The notes beneath the pieces are model-generated. The model saw only the letters and a list, made by a program, of their open reading frames with translations, ran no database searches and was not told the DNA's origin. This document shows, piece after piece, positions 33,634 to 42,799 of a stretch of DNA of 64,000 nt (positions are counted from its first letter, which is position 1; each line of letters opens with the position of its first letter). Source of the stretch: Oscillospiraceae bacterium (GTDB lineage: Bacteria; Bacillota; Clostridia; Oscillospirales; Oscillospiraceae). The translations under genes and the position numbers were made by a program. The DNA lies in assembly GCA_017430455.1 (NCBI GenBank), contig JAFRMX010000008.1:1-64000 (forward strand), given 5' to 3'.

Positions 33634-34524
33634 ATGACGAAAACTGTAATGGTTGCGGTATGCGGGAGGCCGAATGTAGGCAAATCCACCCTTACAAACC
33701 TTCTGACAGGCGAGAAGATAGCTATAGTTTCGGACAAGCCCCAAACTACGAGAAACCGTATTGAGGCCATCTTCCAGAGAGATGAGACACAGTTCATCCT
33801 GCTGGATACTCCGGGCTTTCACAAGCCTAAGACCAGACTCGGGGACTACATGGTCAAGGTAGTAAACGAGACTGTCACTGATGTGGACCTCGCGCTCATG
33901 GTCGTGGAGCCGGTGGCGAAGATCGGAAAGCAGGAAGAGGAGCTCCTCGCACGCCTCAAGTCCGCCGGAACTCCGGTGATACTAGCGATCAACAAGATAG
34001 ATACGGTCGAAGACAAGAGAAATCTGCTGGAAGTCATCGCAGTCTATTCGGAGGCCTTCGAATTTGAGTCGATAATCCCCGTCTCCGCAAAGACCGGGGA
34101 CGGAACCGGGGAACTGGTCAATGAGATGGAAAAGTATGCGACGGAGGGCCCCTGGCTCTTCCCCGACGATATGATCACTGACCAGCCCGAGCGCCAGATC
34201 TGCGCGGAGTACATAAGAGAAAAGCTTCTTTTGTGCCTGGACAAGGAAATACCCCACGGTACGGCAGTCGAGATAACGAAATTTTCCGAGAGAGACAGTG
34301 GCATAACCGATATCGAGGCGACGATATACTGTGAAAAAGAGAGCCACAAGAGGATAATTATCGGCAAAGGCGGCTCAATGCTCAGAAAAGTCGGAGAGCT
34401 CGCGCGCAAGGATATCGAGGAGCTCACGGGAACGAAGGTGAACCTTCAGACCTGGGTCAAGGTCAGGGAGAACTGGAGAGACTCCGCGGCGTCTCTCAGA
34501 AACTTCGGTTACAGAGAGAATTAA
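33634..34524 (+). CDS. era: GTPase Era
   Basis: 296 aa, a GTPase that checks 16S rRNA maturation and 30S assembly. G1 GRPNVGKSTL, G2 TTR in KPQTTRNRIE, G3 DTPGFH, G4 NKID; the C-terminal KH domain has IIGKGGSMLRKVGELARKDI. Start codon ATG at 33634 has GGGGACGA upstream. It is followed directly by recO with no gap. Confidence 0.97.
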   Translation: MTKTVMVAVCGRPNVGKSTLTNLLTGEKIAIVSDKPQTTRNRIEAIFQRDETQFILLDTPGFHKPKTRLGDYMVKVVNETVTDVDLALMVVEPVAKIGKQEEELLARLKSAGTPVILAINKIDTVEDKRNLLEVIAVYSEAFEFESIIPVSAKTGDGTGELVNEMEKYATEGPWLFPDDMITDQPERQICAEYIREKLLLCLDKEIPHGTAVEITKFSERDSGITDIEATIYCEKESHKRIIIGKGGSMLRKVGELARKDIEELTGTKVNLQTWVKVRENWRDSAASLRNFGYREN

Positions 34525-35268
34525 ATGCACAAAACGGTAAAAGCGCTGATCCTGAGAGAGGTCAGATACAAAGAGGCGGACAGGATCCTGAATGTGCTCT
34601 CCGAGGAGGGGAAGCTCATACTGAAGGCCCCCGGAGCCCTGAAAAAAAACAGCAAAACGGCGGCCGGAACTCAGGCGCTGGTGTATTCCGAACTCACCCT
34701 GTACGAGTCTCTCGGCAAATGGAATGTGAAGGAAGCAGTTTCCCTGGAGGATTTCAAAGGCCTACGCGAGGATATTACGGCGCTTTCTCTCGGAAGCTAC
34801 TTTGCCGAAGCTCTGGAGGTCTTTTCCCAGGAGGACATCCCCGACAGCGGGCTTTTGAGGCTCGGACTCAATTCGCTTTACGCGCTTTCAAACGGACTGT
34901 ATTCCCAGGAACATATCAAGGCGGCCTTTGAGATGAGATGCATGTGCCTGAACGGTTATATGCCGGATATAGGCAAATGCGCGTATTGCGGAAAGGAAGA
35001 GCCCGAGTCGCCGTTTTTCAGCTACGAAAACGGAAAGATCTGCTGCCGCAGATGCAGGGACGCCGCTTTCGGGCTTTACGCGGACGCCTGCAGAGAGTCC
35101 TTGGCTGCGCTGAGATACATCTGCGGCGCTCCGGACAAGAATTATCTCAAATTCAGCGTAAGCGAAGAGGCACAGGCCCGCCTTTCAAACATCTGCGAGC
35201 GCTGGTTCCTCTATAACACGGATAAGAATTTCCCCACACTGGAATACTGGAAAAAGATAAAGATCTGA
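34525..35268 (+). CDS. recO: DNA repair protein RecO
   Basis: 247 aa mediator that helps load RecA on SSB-coated DNA. OB-fold N-terminus: KALILREVRYKEADRILNVLSEEGKL. The C-terminal helical domain keeps a complete four-Cys zinc site (CAYCGKEE and CCRRC). It abuts the era stop codon and is followed after 4 bases by mutS2. Confidence 0.93.
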   Translation: MHKTVKALILREVRYKEADRILNVLSEEGKLILKAPGALKKNSKTAAGTQALVYSELTLYESLGKWNVKEAVSLEDFKGLREDITALSLGSYFAEALEVFSQEDIPDSGLLRLGLNSLYALSNGLYSQEHIKAAFEMRCMCLNGYMPDIGKCAYCGKEEPESPFFSYENGKICCRRCRDAAFGLYADACRESLAALRYICGAPDKNYLKFSVSEEAQARLSNICERWFLYNTDKNFPTLEYWKKIKI

Positions 35269-35272
35269 TACT

Positions 35273-37639
35273 ATGAATTTTTTTGAAAAATCACTTATAA
35301 CGCTCGAACTTCCGGCAGTATTGAAGATGCTCGCTTCCTGTTGCGTCTGCGAGACCGCGAAGGAGAACGCTCTTCTGCTTTCGCCTTATACCGAAAAGTC
35401 CCTGGTCATCTCCGCCCAGCAGGAGACGGATGCAGCGAAACAGCTGAGCGTGCTGAGAGGAAGCCCCGGCTTTCTCTCTATAAAGGATATAAGGCCCTCC
35501 CTCTCAAGGGCGGATCTCGGAGGAACGCTCAACAACCGTGAGCTGCTTGAGATCGCGAGAGTCCTTCAGAGCGCGGCAGCCGTAAAGGGATACATTGCGG
35601 AGGCCTCCGATGCTAAGACATGCATAGACCACCTCTTTTCCGCTCTGAGGTCCAATAAATTTCTGGAAAACAAGATATCCTCATCGCTTATAGGCGATGA
35701 CGAGGTGGCGGACAGCGCGTCTTCCGAGCTTTCGAATATCAGAAGACAGATGAGGATAACCTCCTCCAGAATAAGGGATACTCTTCAGAAGATAGTATCC
35801 TCCCCGACTTACCAGAAGGTCCTTCAGGAACCCATCATCACCACGAGAAGCGACAGATACGTCATTCCCGTCAGAGCCGAGTTCAAGGGGGCGATCCCGG
35901 GTCTGGTTCACGATATCTCCTCCTCGGGAGCGACCCTTTTCATTGAGCCGATGTCGGTCCTCAACGCCAATAACGAGCTGAGGGAGCTTGCCGCCCGCGA
36001 GAAGGCGGAGATAGAGCGTATTCTGGCAGAGCTTTCTGCGGACTGCGCGGAACATAAGGACGATATCGAATCGGACTACGTGCTTCTGGTTAGGCTTGAC
36101 CTCATATTCGCCAAGGCGAAGCTCTCCTATCAGATCGACGGCGTCTCACCCCTTATTTCCGAAAAGGAGATAGTCCTCAAACGCGCGAGACACCCGCTCC
36201 TTTCAAAGGATACCGTCGTCCCGATCGATCTGGAGCTCGGGAAGGATTTCGATACTTTGGTGATAACAGGCCCGAACACGGGAGGAAAGACCGTAACATT
36301 GAAAACGCTCGGCCTGCTTGCCGCCATGGCCCAGTGCGGGCTCCACATTCCCGCTTCAGACGGGAGCTGCATTCCGGTCTTCACGCATATTCTCGCGGAT
36401 ATCGGAGATGAGCAGAGCATAGAGCAGAGCCTCTCCACCTTCTCGGCGCACATGAGGAATATAGTGAATATCCTCTCCGAGTGCGATGAGGATTCCCTGC
36501 TCCTGTTTGATGAGCTCGGCGCCGGAACGGATCCGACAGAGGGCGCCGCTCTGGCGACCGCCATAATCCAGAAAGCGAGAGATCTGGGGGCGACTGTAGC
36601 GGCCACTACCCACTACGCCGAACTCAAGGTCTTTGCAATGAACGAGAAGGGCGTTCAGAACGCCTCCTGCGAGTTCGATGTCGAGACGCTCCAGCCTACA
36701 TACAGACTTTTAATAGGTATTCCCGGCAAGTCCAACGCCTTTGCCATCTCGAGAAAGCTCGGGCTCGGTGAGGACATAATCGAGTCTGCCAGAGCATATA
36801 TAAACAGTGAAAACTCGGGACTTGAAAGCTCGATCGAGGCGCTCGACTCCCTCAGAGTGGGGCTCGAGAAGAAAAATGAAGAGGCTGAGCAGCTGCTCGC
36901 AAACGCGCGTGAAGACAGGGAAGCCGCTGAAAAATACAAAGCAGAGTATGAGCAGAGGTTCGGGAAAGCCGAAAGAGCGGCAAAACGCGAGGCGGAGCGG
37001 ATAATATCCGACGCAAGGCAGACGGCGGAGTCTGTATTTGCAGAGCTCGACGATATGAAGCGCAGGATAAATGAGGAGGAGAATATCCAGGCCGTAAACA
37101 AGGCGAGGAGCGAACTTCTGGCCTCCCTTAACAGAAAAGAAGAATCCTACGCCGAGGCTCCCGCGCGCAGAGAAGCAAGAAGGTCCTCACGGCCGGTCGC
37201 CGTGGGCGATATGGTCGAAGTGACGACTCTGGGCCTTAAAGGAGAGGTCAGCGAGATATCTCCGACAAGAGAGCTGACCGTCGTTTCGGGCGCGATGACA
37301 TTCAAGGCAAAGGAGGCGGACTGCTATCTGCTCGAGGATGTATCTGCCAAAAACAGGAAGGCGAAGCTCTCGACAGGCGCGACGCTCAGAACTGATGCCA
37401 AAAAGGAGATAGACCTGAGGGGAATGGAGTCGGTCGAGGCCGTATTCACTGCCGAGCAGTTTCTGGACAGCGCGGTCATGTCGAAGCTCAAGACCGTTAC
37501 GATCATCCACGGCAAGGGCACCGGAGCCCTCAGAGCGGCCATACACCGGATGCTCAGAAGCAACAGATCGGTCAGGTCATTCAGGCTGGGAAACTACGGC
37601 GAGGGCGAAACAGGTGTTACAATTGTAGAATTGAAGTAA
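35273..37639 (+). CDS. mutS2: Endonuclease MutS2
   Basis: 788 aa. MutS core with Walker A TGPNTGGKTVTLKTLG (about residue 332) and Walker B LLLFDELGAGTDPTEGAAL, a long coiled coil, a KOW-like linker (VAVGDMVEVTTLGLKGEV), and a C-terminal Smr nuclease domain with DLRGMESVEA and IIHGKGTGAL. It lacks the MutS mismatch-binding N-domain, as expected. Family roles include suppressing recombination and rescuing collided ribosomes. The ribosome site is poor; translation may be coupled to recO. Confidence 0.96.
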   Translation: MNFFEKSLITLELPAVLKMLASCCVCETAKENALLLSPYTEKSLVISAQQETDAAKQLSVLRGSPGFLSIKDIRPSLSRADLGGTLNNRELLEIARVLQSAAAVKGYIAEASDAKTCIDHLFSALRSNKFLENKISSSLIGDDEVADSASSELSNIRRQMRITSSRIRDTLQKIVSSPTYQKVLQEPIITTRSDRYVIPVRAEFKGAIPGLVHDISSSGATLFIEPMSVLNANNELRELAAREKAEIERILAELSADCAEHKDDIESDYVLLVRLDLIFAKAKLSYQIDGVSPLISEKEIVLKRARHPLLSKDTVVPIDLELGKDFDTLVITGPNTGGKTVTLKTLGLLAAMAQCGLHIPASDGSCIPVFTHILADIGDEQSIEQSLSTFSAHMRNIVNILSECDEDSLLLFDELGAGTDPTEGAALATAIIQKARDLGATVAATTHYAELKVFAMNEKGVQNASCEFDVETLQPTYRLLIGIPGKSNAFAISRKLGLGEDIIESARAYINSENSGLESSIEALDSLRVGLEKKNEEAEQLLANAREDREAAEKYKAEYEQRFGKAERAAKREAERIISDARQTAESVFAELDDMKRRINEEENIQAVNKARSELLASLNRKEESYAEAPARREARRSSRPVAVGDMVEVTTLGLKGEVSEISPTRELTVVSGAMTFKAKEADCYLLEDVSAKNRKAKLSTGATLRTDAKKEIDLRGMESVEAVFTAEQFLDSAVMSKLKTVTIIHGKGTGALRAAIHRMLRSNRSVRSFRLGNYGEGETGVTIVELK

Positions 37640-37696
37640 TCCCGGGCTTTATATCGGCCGCAAAATAGTCAAATTGCACAAAGTCGCAGGCTTTTA

Positions 37697-37725
37697 TTGA
37701 CAATTAAAGAAAAATCATATAGTAT
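37697..37725 (+). promoter_or_regulatory. Promoter of the HPr gene
   Basis: TTGACA at 37697-37702, 17-bp spacer, TAGTAT at 37720-37725; the leader of about 60 bases contains a small ggggg-ttgtatc-agcccct-like hairpin. Confidence 0.75.
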
Positions 37726-37792
37726 AGGCCCGCAGAAACGGTATATAATAATTCGGGGGTTGTATCAGCCCTAAAAACTAAGGAGCATCAGT

Positions 37793-38056
37793 ATGGTAAC
37801 CAAAGAAGTAGTTATCAATAATCAGGTAGGTCTTCACGCCAGACCGGCAACATTTTTCATTCAGAAAGCCAATGAGTTCAAGAGCAGCATCTGGGTCGAG
37901 AAGGAAGACAGACGCGTAAATGCAAAGAGCCTTCTGGGCGTCTTGTCCCTCGGTATTGTCAAAGGCACAGCCATCACTCTGATAGCAGACGGAACAGACG
38001 AAGAAGAGGCGATCTCCACTCTTGCGGAGCTCATAGATTCCGATTTCACGGAGTAA
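37793..38056 (+). CDS. HPr-like phosphocarrier protein
   Basis: 87 aa. Catalytic His in NQVGLHARPATFF (residue about 15) and the regulatory Ser in NAKSLLGVLSLGI (about 46) are both present, so it could serve both sugar PTS transfer and carbon catabolite control through HPr kinase. No other PTS gene is nearby, so I cannot tell it from Crh-type paralogues, though Crh lacks the His. AAGGAGCA precedes the ATG. Own promoter and terminator. Confidence 0.93.
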   Translation: MVTKEVVINNQVGLHARPATFFIQKANEFKSSIWVEKEDRRVNAKSLLGVLSLGIVKGTAITLIADGTDEEEAISTLAELIDSDFTE

Positions 38057-38071
38057 TATTTCAAATTAAGG

Positions 38072-38099
38072 GACGTGCCTTCAGGGGCACGTCTTTTTA
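38072..38099 (+). terminator. Intrinsic terminator after the HPr gene
   Basis: Stem gacgtgcc / ggcacgtc, followed by ttttt. Confidence 0.88.
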
Positions 38100-38117
38100 G
38101 TATAGGCGGGATTTTTT

Positions 38118-39614
38118 ATGACACATGAGCTTCTGAGCCAGAAAGCCAACAGCCTTCCACAGACCCCCGGCGTCTATCTTATGGTCGACGCTGAGGGCAC
38201 TATTATCTATGTCGGCAAGGCCAAAAGACTCAGAAACAGAGTCAGTTCTTATTTCAGGGGCGAGCATCTTCCCAAGGTGGAAGCCATGGTAGAGAAGATA
38301 GACGACTTCGACACCATATTCGTCAGCTCCGAGCTCGAAGCCCTGCTCCTGGAGAACGCCCTTATAAAGCAGTATCAGCCGCATTACAATATCCTCCTGA
38401 AGGATGATAAGGGCTACCCGTATATAAAGGTGGATAAAGACAGCGAGTACCCGGATATGAAGATCTCCGCGAAACAGGAGGACGACGGCTGCCTCTATTT
38501 CGGCCCCTTCGGAGGCAGATCGCTGAGCGCGGATATCATCCGCACCGTCAAGGAGGCGCTTCTTCTTCCGGACTGCTCGCGGGTCTTTCCGAGAGACATC
38601 GGGAAAGCGCGGCCCTGTCTGAACTACGACATAGGCAAATGCCTCGGCTGGTGCCTTGAGGACTCCTCCGCGGAGGAATACAGAAAGCTCATTGATGAAG
38701 CTGTCCTTATCCTGAAGGGCAGAAGCAGGGAGCTCATATCGGAGCTCACGGACAGGATGCAGCAGGCTTCCGACGAGCTCAGGTTCGAGGAGGCTGCCGA
38801 GCTTCGCGACAGGATAAACAGCATAAAGTCGCTCAGCGTAAAGCAGAAGGTAGTGCCCCTGAGGCCCGGAGAGGCGGACGAGATAGAGAGTTCGGTCTCC
38901 TCGGGGATCAAATACAACAAGACGCTCTCGATGCTCAGGGAGCTGCTCTCACTGGAGAAGATCCCCGAGCGGATAGAGGCCTACGATATCTCGAACCTCG
39001 GAGACACCGGGATCGTCGCGGGAATGACCGTTTTCAAAAACGGCAGGCCCTATAAGCGCGACTACAGGAAGTTTAAAATAGAGGACATGCCGGTGCGCGA
39101 CGATTACGCGTCGATGGAGCAGACCTTAAGGCGCAGATTCACGCACTATGCCGAAGGTGACGAAAAGTTTTCCGAGCTCCCCGATCTGCTTCTCATGGAC
39201 GGGGGAGACACCCATGCGGCAGTGGCAGAGGGGGTCCTCCGAGAATTCGGACTCGATATCCCGGTATACGGCATGGTCAAGGACTCGAGGCACCGTACAA
39301 GAGCGCTCGTCAACTCTAAGGGCGAGGAGGCAGGCATAAAGGGCAATCAGGCGCTGTTCTCCTTTATAGGAACGATACAGGAGGAGACCCACCGCTTCGC
39401 GATCACATACCAGAGGAAAACGAGAAAAACCGCGCTCCTGTCCGAGCTCGACAGCATAGAAGGCATAGGCCCCAAAAGAAAGGCAGAGCTCATAAAACAA
39501 TTCGGCTCGCTGAAGAACATAAAAAGCGCGGAGCTTACGGAACTTGAAAACGTGCTGCCGAAGGATGCCGCTGCCAGCGTATACAGCCATTTTAATAAAG
39601 AGGAAGAAAATTGA
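38118..39614 (+). CDS. uvrC: Excinuclease subunit UvrC, unusually short
   Basis: Makes both cuts in nucleotide excision repair. GIY-YIG nuclease at the N-terminus (PGVYLM, IIYVGKAKRLRNRV, SELEALLLENALIK), Cys cluster (CSRVFPRD, RPCLNYDIGKCLGWC), UVR motif (DELRFEEAAELRDRI), RNase H-like domain (AYDISNLGD, LLLMDGGDTHA, EETHRFAI) and helix-hairpin-helix (DSIEGIGPKRKAELIKQFGS). At 498 aa it is some 60-100 residues shorter than usual; the loss is between the UVR motif and the RNase H-like domain, where about 60 residues replace the normal linker region. Catalytic sites look intact. Confidence 0.93.
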   Translation: MTHELLSQKANSLPQTPGVYLMVDAEGTIIYVGKAKRLRNRVSSYFRGEHLPKVEAMVEKIDDFDTIFVSSELEALLLENALIKQYQPHYNILLKDDKGYPYIKVDKDSEYPDMKISAKQEDDGCLYFGPFGGRSLSADIIRTVKEALLLPDCSRVFPRDIGKARPCLNYDIGKCLGWCLEDSSAEEYRKLIDEAVLILKGRSRELISELTDRMQQASDELRFEEAAELRDRINSIKSLSVKQKVVPLRPGEADEIESSVSSGIKYNKTLSMLRELLSLEKIPERIEAYDISNLGDTGIVAGMTVFKNGRPYKRDYRKFKIEDMPVRDDYASMEQTLRRRFTHYAEGDEKFSELPDLLLMDGGDTHAAVAEGVLREFGLDIPVYGMVKDSRHRTRALVNSKGEEAGIKGNQALFSFIGTIQEETHRFAITYQRKTRKTALLSELDSIEGIGPKRKAELIKQFGSLKNIKSAELTELENVLPKDAAASVYSHFNKEEEN

Positions 39615-40144
39615 GAGTTATAACCGGAATCGCCGGCGGCAGAAAATTGAAAGCCCCGGAGAACTATGATATAAGGCCAACCTCCGACACGGTCAAAGAG
39701 GCGCTGTTCAATATCCTGCAGTTCGATATAGAGGGCAGGAAGGTGCTCGATCTCTTCGCGGGAACGGGCCAGCTCGGCATAGAGGCGCTCAGCCGCGGGG
39801 CAGGGAGCTGCACCTTTGTCGACACCAGCAAAAAGGCGCTGGATATAGTCGGGAAGAACCTCGAGACCTGCAAGCTGAAAGGAAAGCTCGTAAACGAGGA
39901 CGCGCGCCTCTTTCTCAAAAGAGGAGGAAAATACGATATCGTCTTTCTGGACCCGCCCTACGCCTCGGGCCTCTACGACGAAATCCTTGACAGCATCGCT
40001 TCCGCTGATATACTATCTCAGGGCGGATATATCGTCGCGGAATCGCTCCGGGAGCTCTCACTCCCGGAACTGAGCGAGCCTTACAAGAAGCTGAAAGAAT
40101 ACAGGTACGGAAGGATCAAGCTGACGCTCTACACGAGAAGCTGA
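39611..40144 (+). CDS. rsmD: 16S rRNA (guanine-966-N2)-methyltransferase RsmD
   Basis: 177 aa. SAM motif VLDLFAGTGQLGIEALSRGA, catalytic DPPY in FLDPPYASGLYDEIL, and the N-terminal GGRKLKAP with RPTSDTVKEALFNIL. The start is a TTG that overlaps the uvrC stop (TTGA), with AGGAAG upstream. The coaD gene follows, the usual rsmD-coaD pairing of Firmicutes. Confidence 0.95.
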   Translation: MRVITGIAGGRKLKAPENYDIRPTSDTVKEALFNILQFDIEGRKVLDLFAGTGQLGIEALSRGAGSCTFVDTSKKALDIVGKNLETCKLKGKLVNEDARLFLKRGGKYDIVFLDPPYASGLYDEILDSIASADILSQGGYIVAESLRELSLPELSEPYKKLKEYRYGRIKLTLYTRS

Positions 40145-40166
40145 ATCCCCCGATAAGGAGAAAACG

Positions 40167-40661
40167 ATGAGCATTGCGATTTGCCCGGGCAGTTTCGACC
40201 CGATAACTCTCGGCCATCTGAATATAATAAGACGCACAGCCCAGATCTTCGACGAGGTGGTCGTCGTGATCATGCAGAATTCGACCAAGAAATCCCCCAT
40301 GTTCACGGTCGAAGAGCGCGTGGAGATGGTCAGGAAAGCGACGGAGCGCTACGGGAACGTCAAGGTCGACAGCTCCGACATACTGCTCGCCGAGTACGCG
40401 AGGCAGTATGAGGGCGCCGTGATAGTTAAGGGCCTGAGAGCCGCCTCCGATTTCGAATACGAGTTCCAGATGAACCTTATAAACAAGCAGATACGCCCCG
40501 AGCTCGAGACGATGTTCCTGACCGCGAGCGGGAAATACACCTTCCTGAGTTCCTCGGTCGTCAGGGAGATGGCCATGTACGGAGCGGACCTCACGGGTCT
40601 TGTTCCGAACGAGCTGATAGACATGATCAAAGAAAAAGCCAAAGTATGGAGAAACAAGTGA
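40167..40661 (+). CDS. coaD: Phosphopantetheine adenylyltransferase
   Basis: 164 aa, fourth step of coenzyme A synthesis. Nucleotidyltransferase motif CPGSFDPITLGHLNII (TxGH) at the N-terminus, the VKGLRAASDFEYEFQMNLIN region, and the C-terminal FLSSSVVREMA. AAGGAGAA precedes the ATG. Its stop overlaps the next start by one base (TGATG). Confidence 0.96.
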   Translation: MSIAICPGSFDPITLGHLNIIRRTAQIFDEVVVVIMQNSTKKSPMFTVEERVEMVRKATERYGNVKVDSSDILLAEYARQYEGAVIVKGLRAASDFEYEFQMNLINKQIRPELETMFLTASGKYTFLSSSVVREMAMYGADLTGLVPNELIDMIKEKAKVWRNK

Positions 40662-41239
40662 TGGATAACAATAACGAAGCAATACAGCTTCTCGACATCC
40701 TCTACGGCATGATCGCGGACGCCTGGGAAGTCCCGATGAACAAGGACAAATGCATAATAGAGCGCGAAAAGGCTCTGGATATCATCAGCAAGGTAAAGAT
40801 AATCCTCCCGACCGAACTCACCGAGGCGAAGAGGCTCGTCTCCACGAGAAACGAATTCATCCTCAACACCCGCAAGGAAGCCGAGGCCATCAAAAAGAAC
40901 GCCCAGGAGACTCAGAGAAGGCTTCTCGACGAGCAGGAGATCATTAAGACCGCGAACGAGCGCGCGGCAGCGATCATGTCGGACGCCGAGAGTAAGTCAG
41001 ACGGGCTCAGGAAAGCGGCATCCGAATACATAGACGGGATAGTCGAAAAAGCCAGAAGCGAGCTTCTGGACGCCCTTCAGGCCATCAATACCACCTCCTC
41101 CCAGCTGGATTCGGCGAGAGCGGTGACGGAGCCCGGGCAGGAAGCTCCCGACGCGGCAAAAACCAGGGTCAGTCCCAAGCCTCGCAAAAAGATCTACGAA
41201 GTCGACGACGAAAACTTCATCCCCATAGATGTTGAGTAA
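40661..41239 (+). CDS. Coiled-coil protein of unknown function downstream of coaD
   Basis: 192 aa, not firmly recognised. Mostly charged alpha helix with coiled-coil character (ELTEAKRLVSTRNEFILN, AEAIKKNAQETQRRLLDEQE), reminiscent of the b subunit of ATP synthase or DivIVA-type proteins, and a Pro-rich C-terminal tail ending IDVE. Homologous genes commonly follow coaD in clostridia. I chose ATG 40661 since GGAG lies 9 bases upstream; an in-frame ATG at 40646 is possible. A strong terminator follows, before mraZ. Confidence 0.7.
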   Translation: MDNNNEAIQLLDILYGMIADAWEVPMNKDKCIIEREKALDIISKVKIILPTELTEAKRLVSTRNEFILNTRKEAEAIKKNAQETQRRLLDEQEIIKTANERAAAIMSDAESKSDGLRKAASEYIDGIVEKARSELLDALQAINTTSSQLDSARAVTEPGQEAPDAAKTRVSPKPRKKIYEVDDENFIPIDVE

Positions 41240-41252
41240 AATAAAGCCTGAT

Positions 41253-41284
41253 AACACACGGTCTTGTACCGTGTGTTTTTTTTA
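41253..41284 (+). terminator. Intrinsic terminator before the division cluster
   Basis: Perfect 10-bp stem aacacacggt / accgtgtgtt, loop cttgt, followed by a T run. Confidence 0.93.
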
Positions 41285-41338
41285 CAAAAACTTGCATTTT
41301 GTTACATAAAAAAGACAGAAAAAACCTGAAAAATTCCC

Positions 41339-41367
41339 TTGATTTTTAAATTTCCGTTAAATATAAT
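41339..41367 (+). promoter_or_regulatory. Promoter of the mraZ cluster
   Basis: TTGATT at 41339-41344, 17-bp spacer, TATAAT at 41362-41367. Confidence 0.8.
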
Positions 41368-41379
41368 TGTTCTCACAGG

Positions 41380-41399
41380 TGGGGAAATGTGGTGGAAAA
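41380..41399 (+). promoter_or_regulatory. Candidate MraZ operator
   Basis: TGGGG (41380-41384) and TGGTG (41390-41394) repeat with a 10-base period, 13 bases after the -10. MraZ proteins bind direct TGGG-type repeats with 5-base gaps in their own promoter, so autorepression is likely. Confidence 0.5.
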
Positions 41400-41452
41400 T
41401 GTTTAACATTCCCACAAAATTTCCAACCGGGACCGCAAAGGAGGTGAGACTT

Positions 41453-41869
41453 ATGACAGGTGAATATCGACATTCCCTGGATTCAAAGGGCAGAGTGTTC
41501 ATACCCGCGAAAATGCGTGAAGAGGCGGGAGATGTGCTCTATGTCACCTTATCGATGGAGAAGTGCCTTTCGGTCTACAGCAGGGATTCCTGGAACGCGC
41601 TCTGCGAAAAAGTCAGCGCGATGCCCTACATCAGACAGAAGAAAATGAGGCCGCTTTTTGCCTTTGCCTCCAAGTGCGAAGCAGATGCCCAGGGCCGCAT
41701 TCTGATACCGGCAAATTTAAGACAATTTGCAAATATCGAAAAGAATGTTACAATAGTAGGGTGCAACAACCACATCGAACTGTGGAATGCCGATTACTGG
41801 GATGAAGTCAGCAGTGAAGAGATCACTCCCGACAACATTGCAAAGGTCATGGAGGAGCTTGAATTTTGA
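41453..41869 (+). CDS. mraZ: Transcriptional regulator MraZ
   Basis: 138 aa with two AbrB-like half domains: GEYRHSLDSKGRVFIPAKMRE and KCEADAQGRILIPANLRQFA, each with the family DxxGR core. It opens the division/wall cluster and typically represses it. The ATG at 41453 has AAAGGAGGTGA 8 bases upstream, one of the best ribosome sites in the window. Its stop overlaps the rsmH start. Confidence 0.96.
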   Translation: MTGEYRHSLDSKGRVFIPAKMREEAGDVLYVTLSMEKCLSVYSRDSWNALCEKVSAMPYIRQKKMRPLFAFASKCEADAQGRILIPANLRQFANIEKNVTIVGCNNHIELWNADYWDEVSSEEITPDNIAKVMEELEF

Positions 41870-42798
41870 ACGCTAAGCATGTCTCCGTTCTGCTGAACGA
41901 ATGCATAGATAACCTCAATACAGATCCTGCGGGCACCTATGTCGACGGTACTCTCGGCATGGGCGGGCACTCGGAAAAGATAGCCGAAAAGCTCACGACC
42001 GGCAGGCTCATTTGCATAGACAGAGACGCATCCGCGATTGATTACGCGCGGGAGCGTCTCAAGCTCTTTTCGGACAGGATAACCTTTGTCCACGCGAATT
42101 TCGCGGATACGGTCGAAGTCCTGGATGAGCTGGGGATAGAGGGCGTCAACGGGATGCTTTTCGATCTCGGAGTCTCTTCCCCGCAGCTCGATGAGACTGA
42201 AAGGGGATTTTCTTATATGAAAGACGCGCCCCTGGATATGCGCATGGACAGATCCGAAGGGCTCACGGCTTACGATATAGTAAATACCTGGAGCGAGGAC
42301 CGGCTCAACCGTATACTTTGGGACTACGGCGAGGAGAAATACGCCAGGCGCATAACCAGAGCGATAATAAACAAGCGTGAAAAGAAACCGATAGAGAGCA
42401 CGCTGGAGCTCTCGAACATAATAAAGTCAGCGATGCCCTCTCAGGCTCTGAGGGAGAAGCAGCACCCCGCAAAGCGGAGCTTTCAGGCGATACGCATCGC
42501 CGTCAACGACGAGCTCGGAGCGGTCGCGAAGATGGCGGAGACGGTCCCGGACAAGCTCCTTCCGGGAGGCAGGCTCTGCATCATAAGTTTCCACTCGCTG
42601 GAGGACAGGATAGTCAAATCCGCCATAGCAGCGAGGGAGAACGGCTGCACCTGCCCGAGAGAGGCCCCGATCTGCACCTGCGGCTTTGTAAAGACACTTA
42701 AGAGCGTATACAGAAAACCGATACTTCCCTCTGAAGAGGAGATAGAAAACAATCCCAGAGCCCGGAGCGCGAAGCTCAGGGTAGCGGAGAGAGTGTAA
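41866..42798 (+). CDS. rsmH: 16S rRNA (cytosine-1402-N4)-methyltransferase RsmH
   Basis: 310 aa. N-terminal HVSVLLNECIDNL, SAM site YVDGTLGMGGHSEKIA, GMLFDLGVSSPQLDE, DMRMDRS, and the C-terminal ISFHSLEDRIVK. It starts with TTG overlapping the mraZ stop (TTGA), with GGAGGAG upstream. Normally ftsL and ftsI follow; here murE follows after one base. Confidence 0.97.
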   Translation: MNAKHVSVLLNECIDNLNTDPAGTYVDGTLGMGGHSEKIAEKLTTGRLICIDRDASAIDYARERLKLFSDRITFVHANFADTVEVLDELGIEGVNGMLFDLGVSSPQLDETERGFSYMKDAPLDMRMDRSEGLTAYDIVNTWSEDRLNRILWDYGEEKYARRITRAIINKREKKPIESTLELSNIIKSAMPSQALREKQHPAKRSFQAIRIAVNDELGAVAKMAETVPDKLLPGGRLCIISFHSLEDRIVKSAIAARENGCTCPREAPICTCGFVKTLKSVYRKPILPSEEEIENNPRARSAKLRVAERV

Positions 42799-42799
42799 G

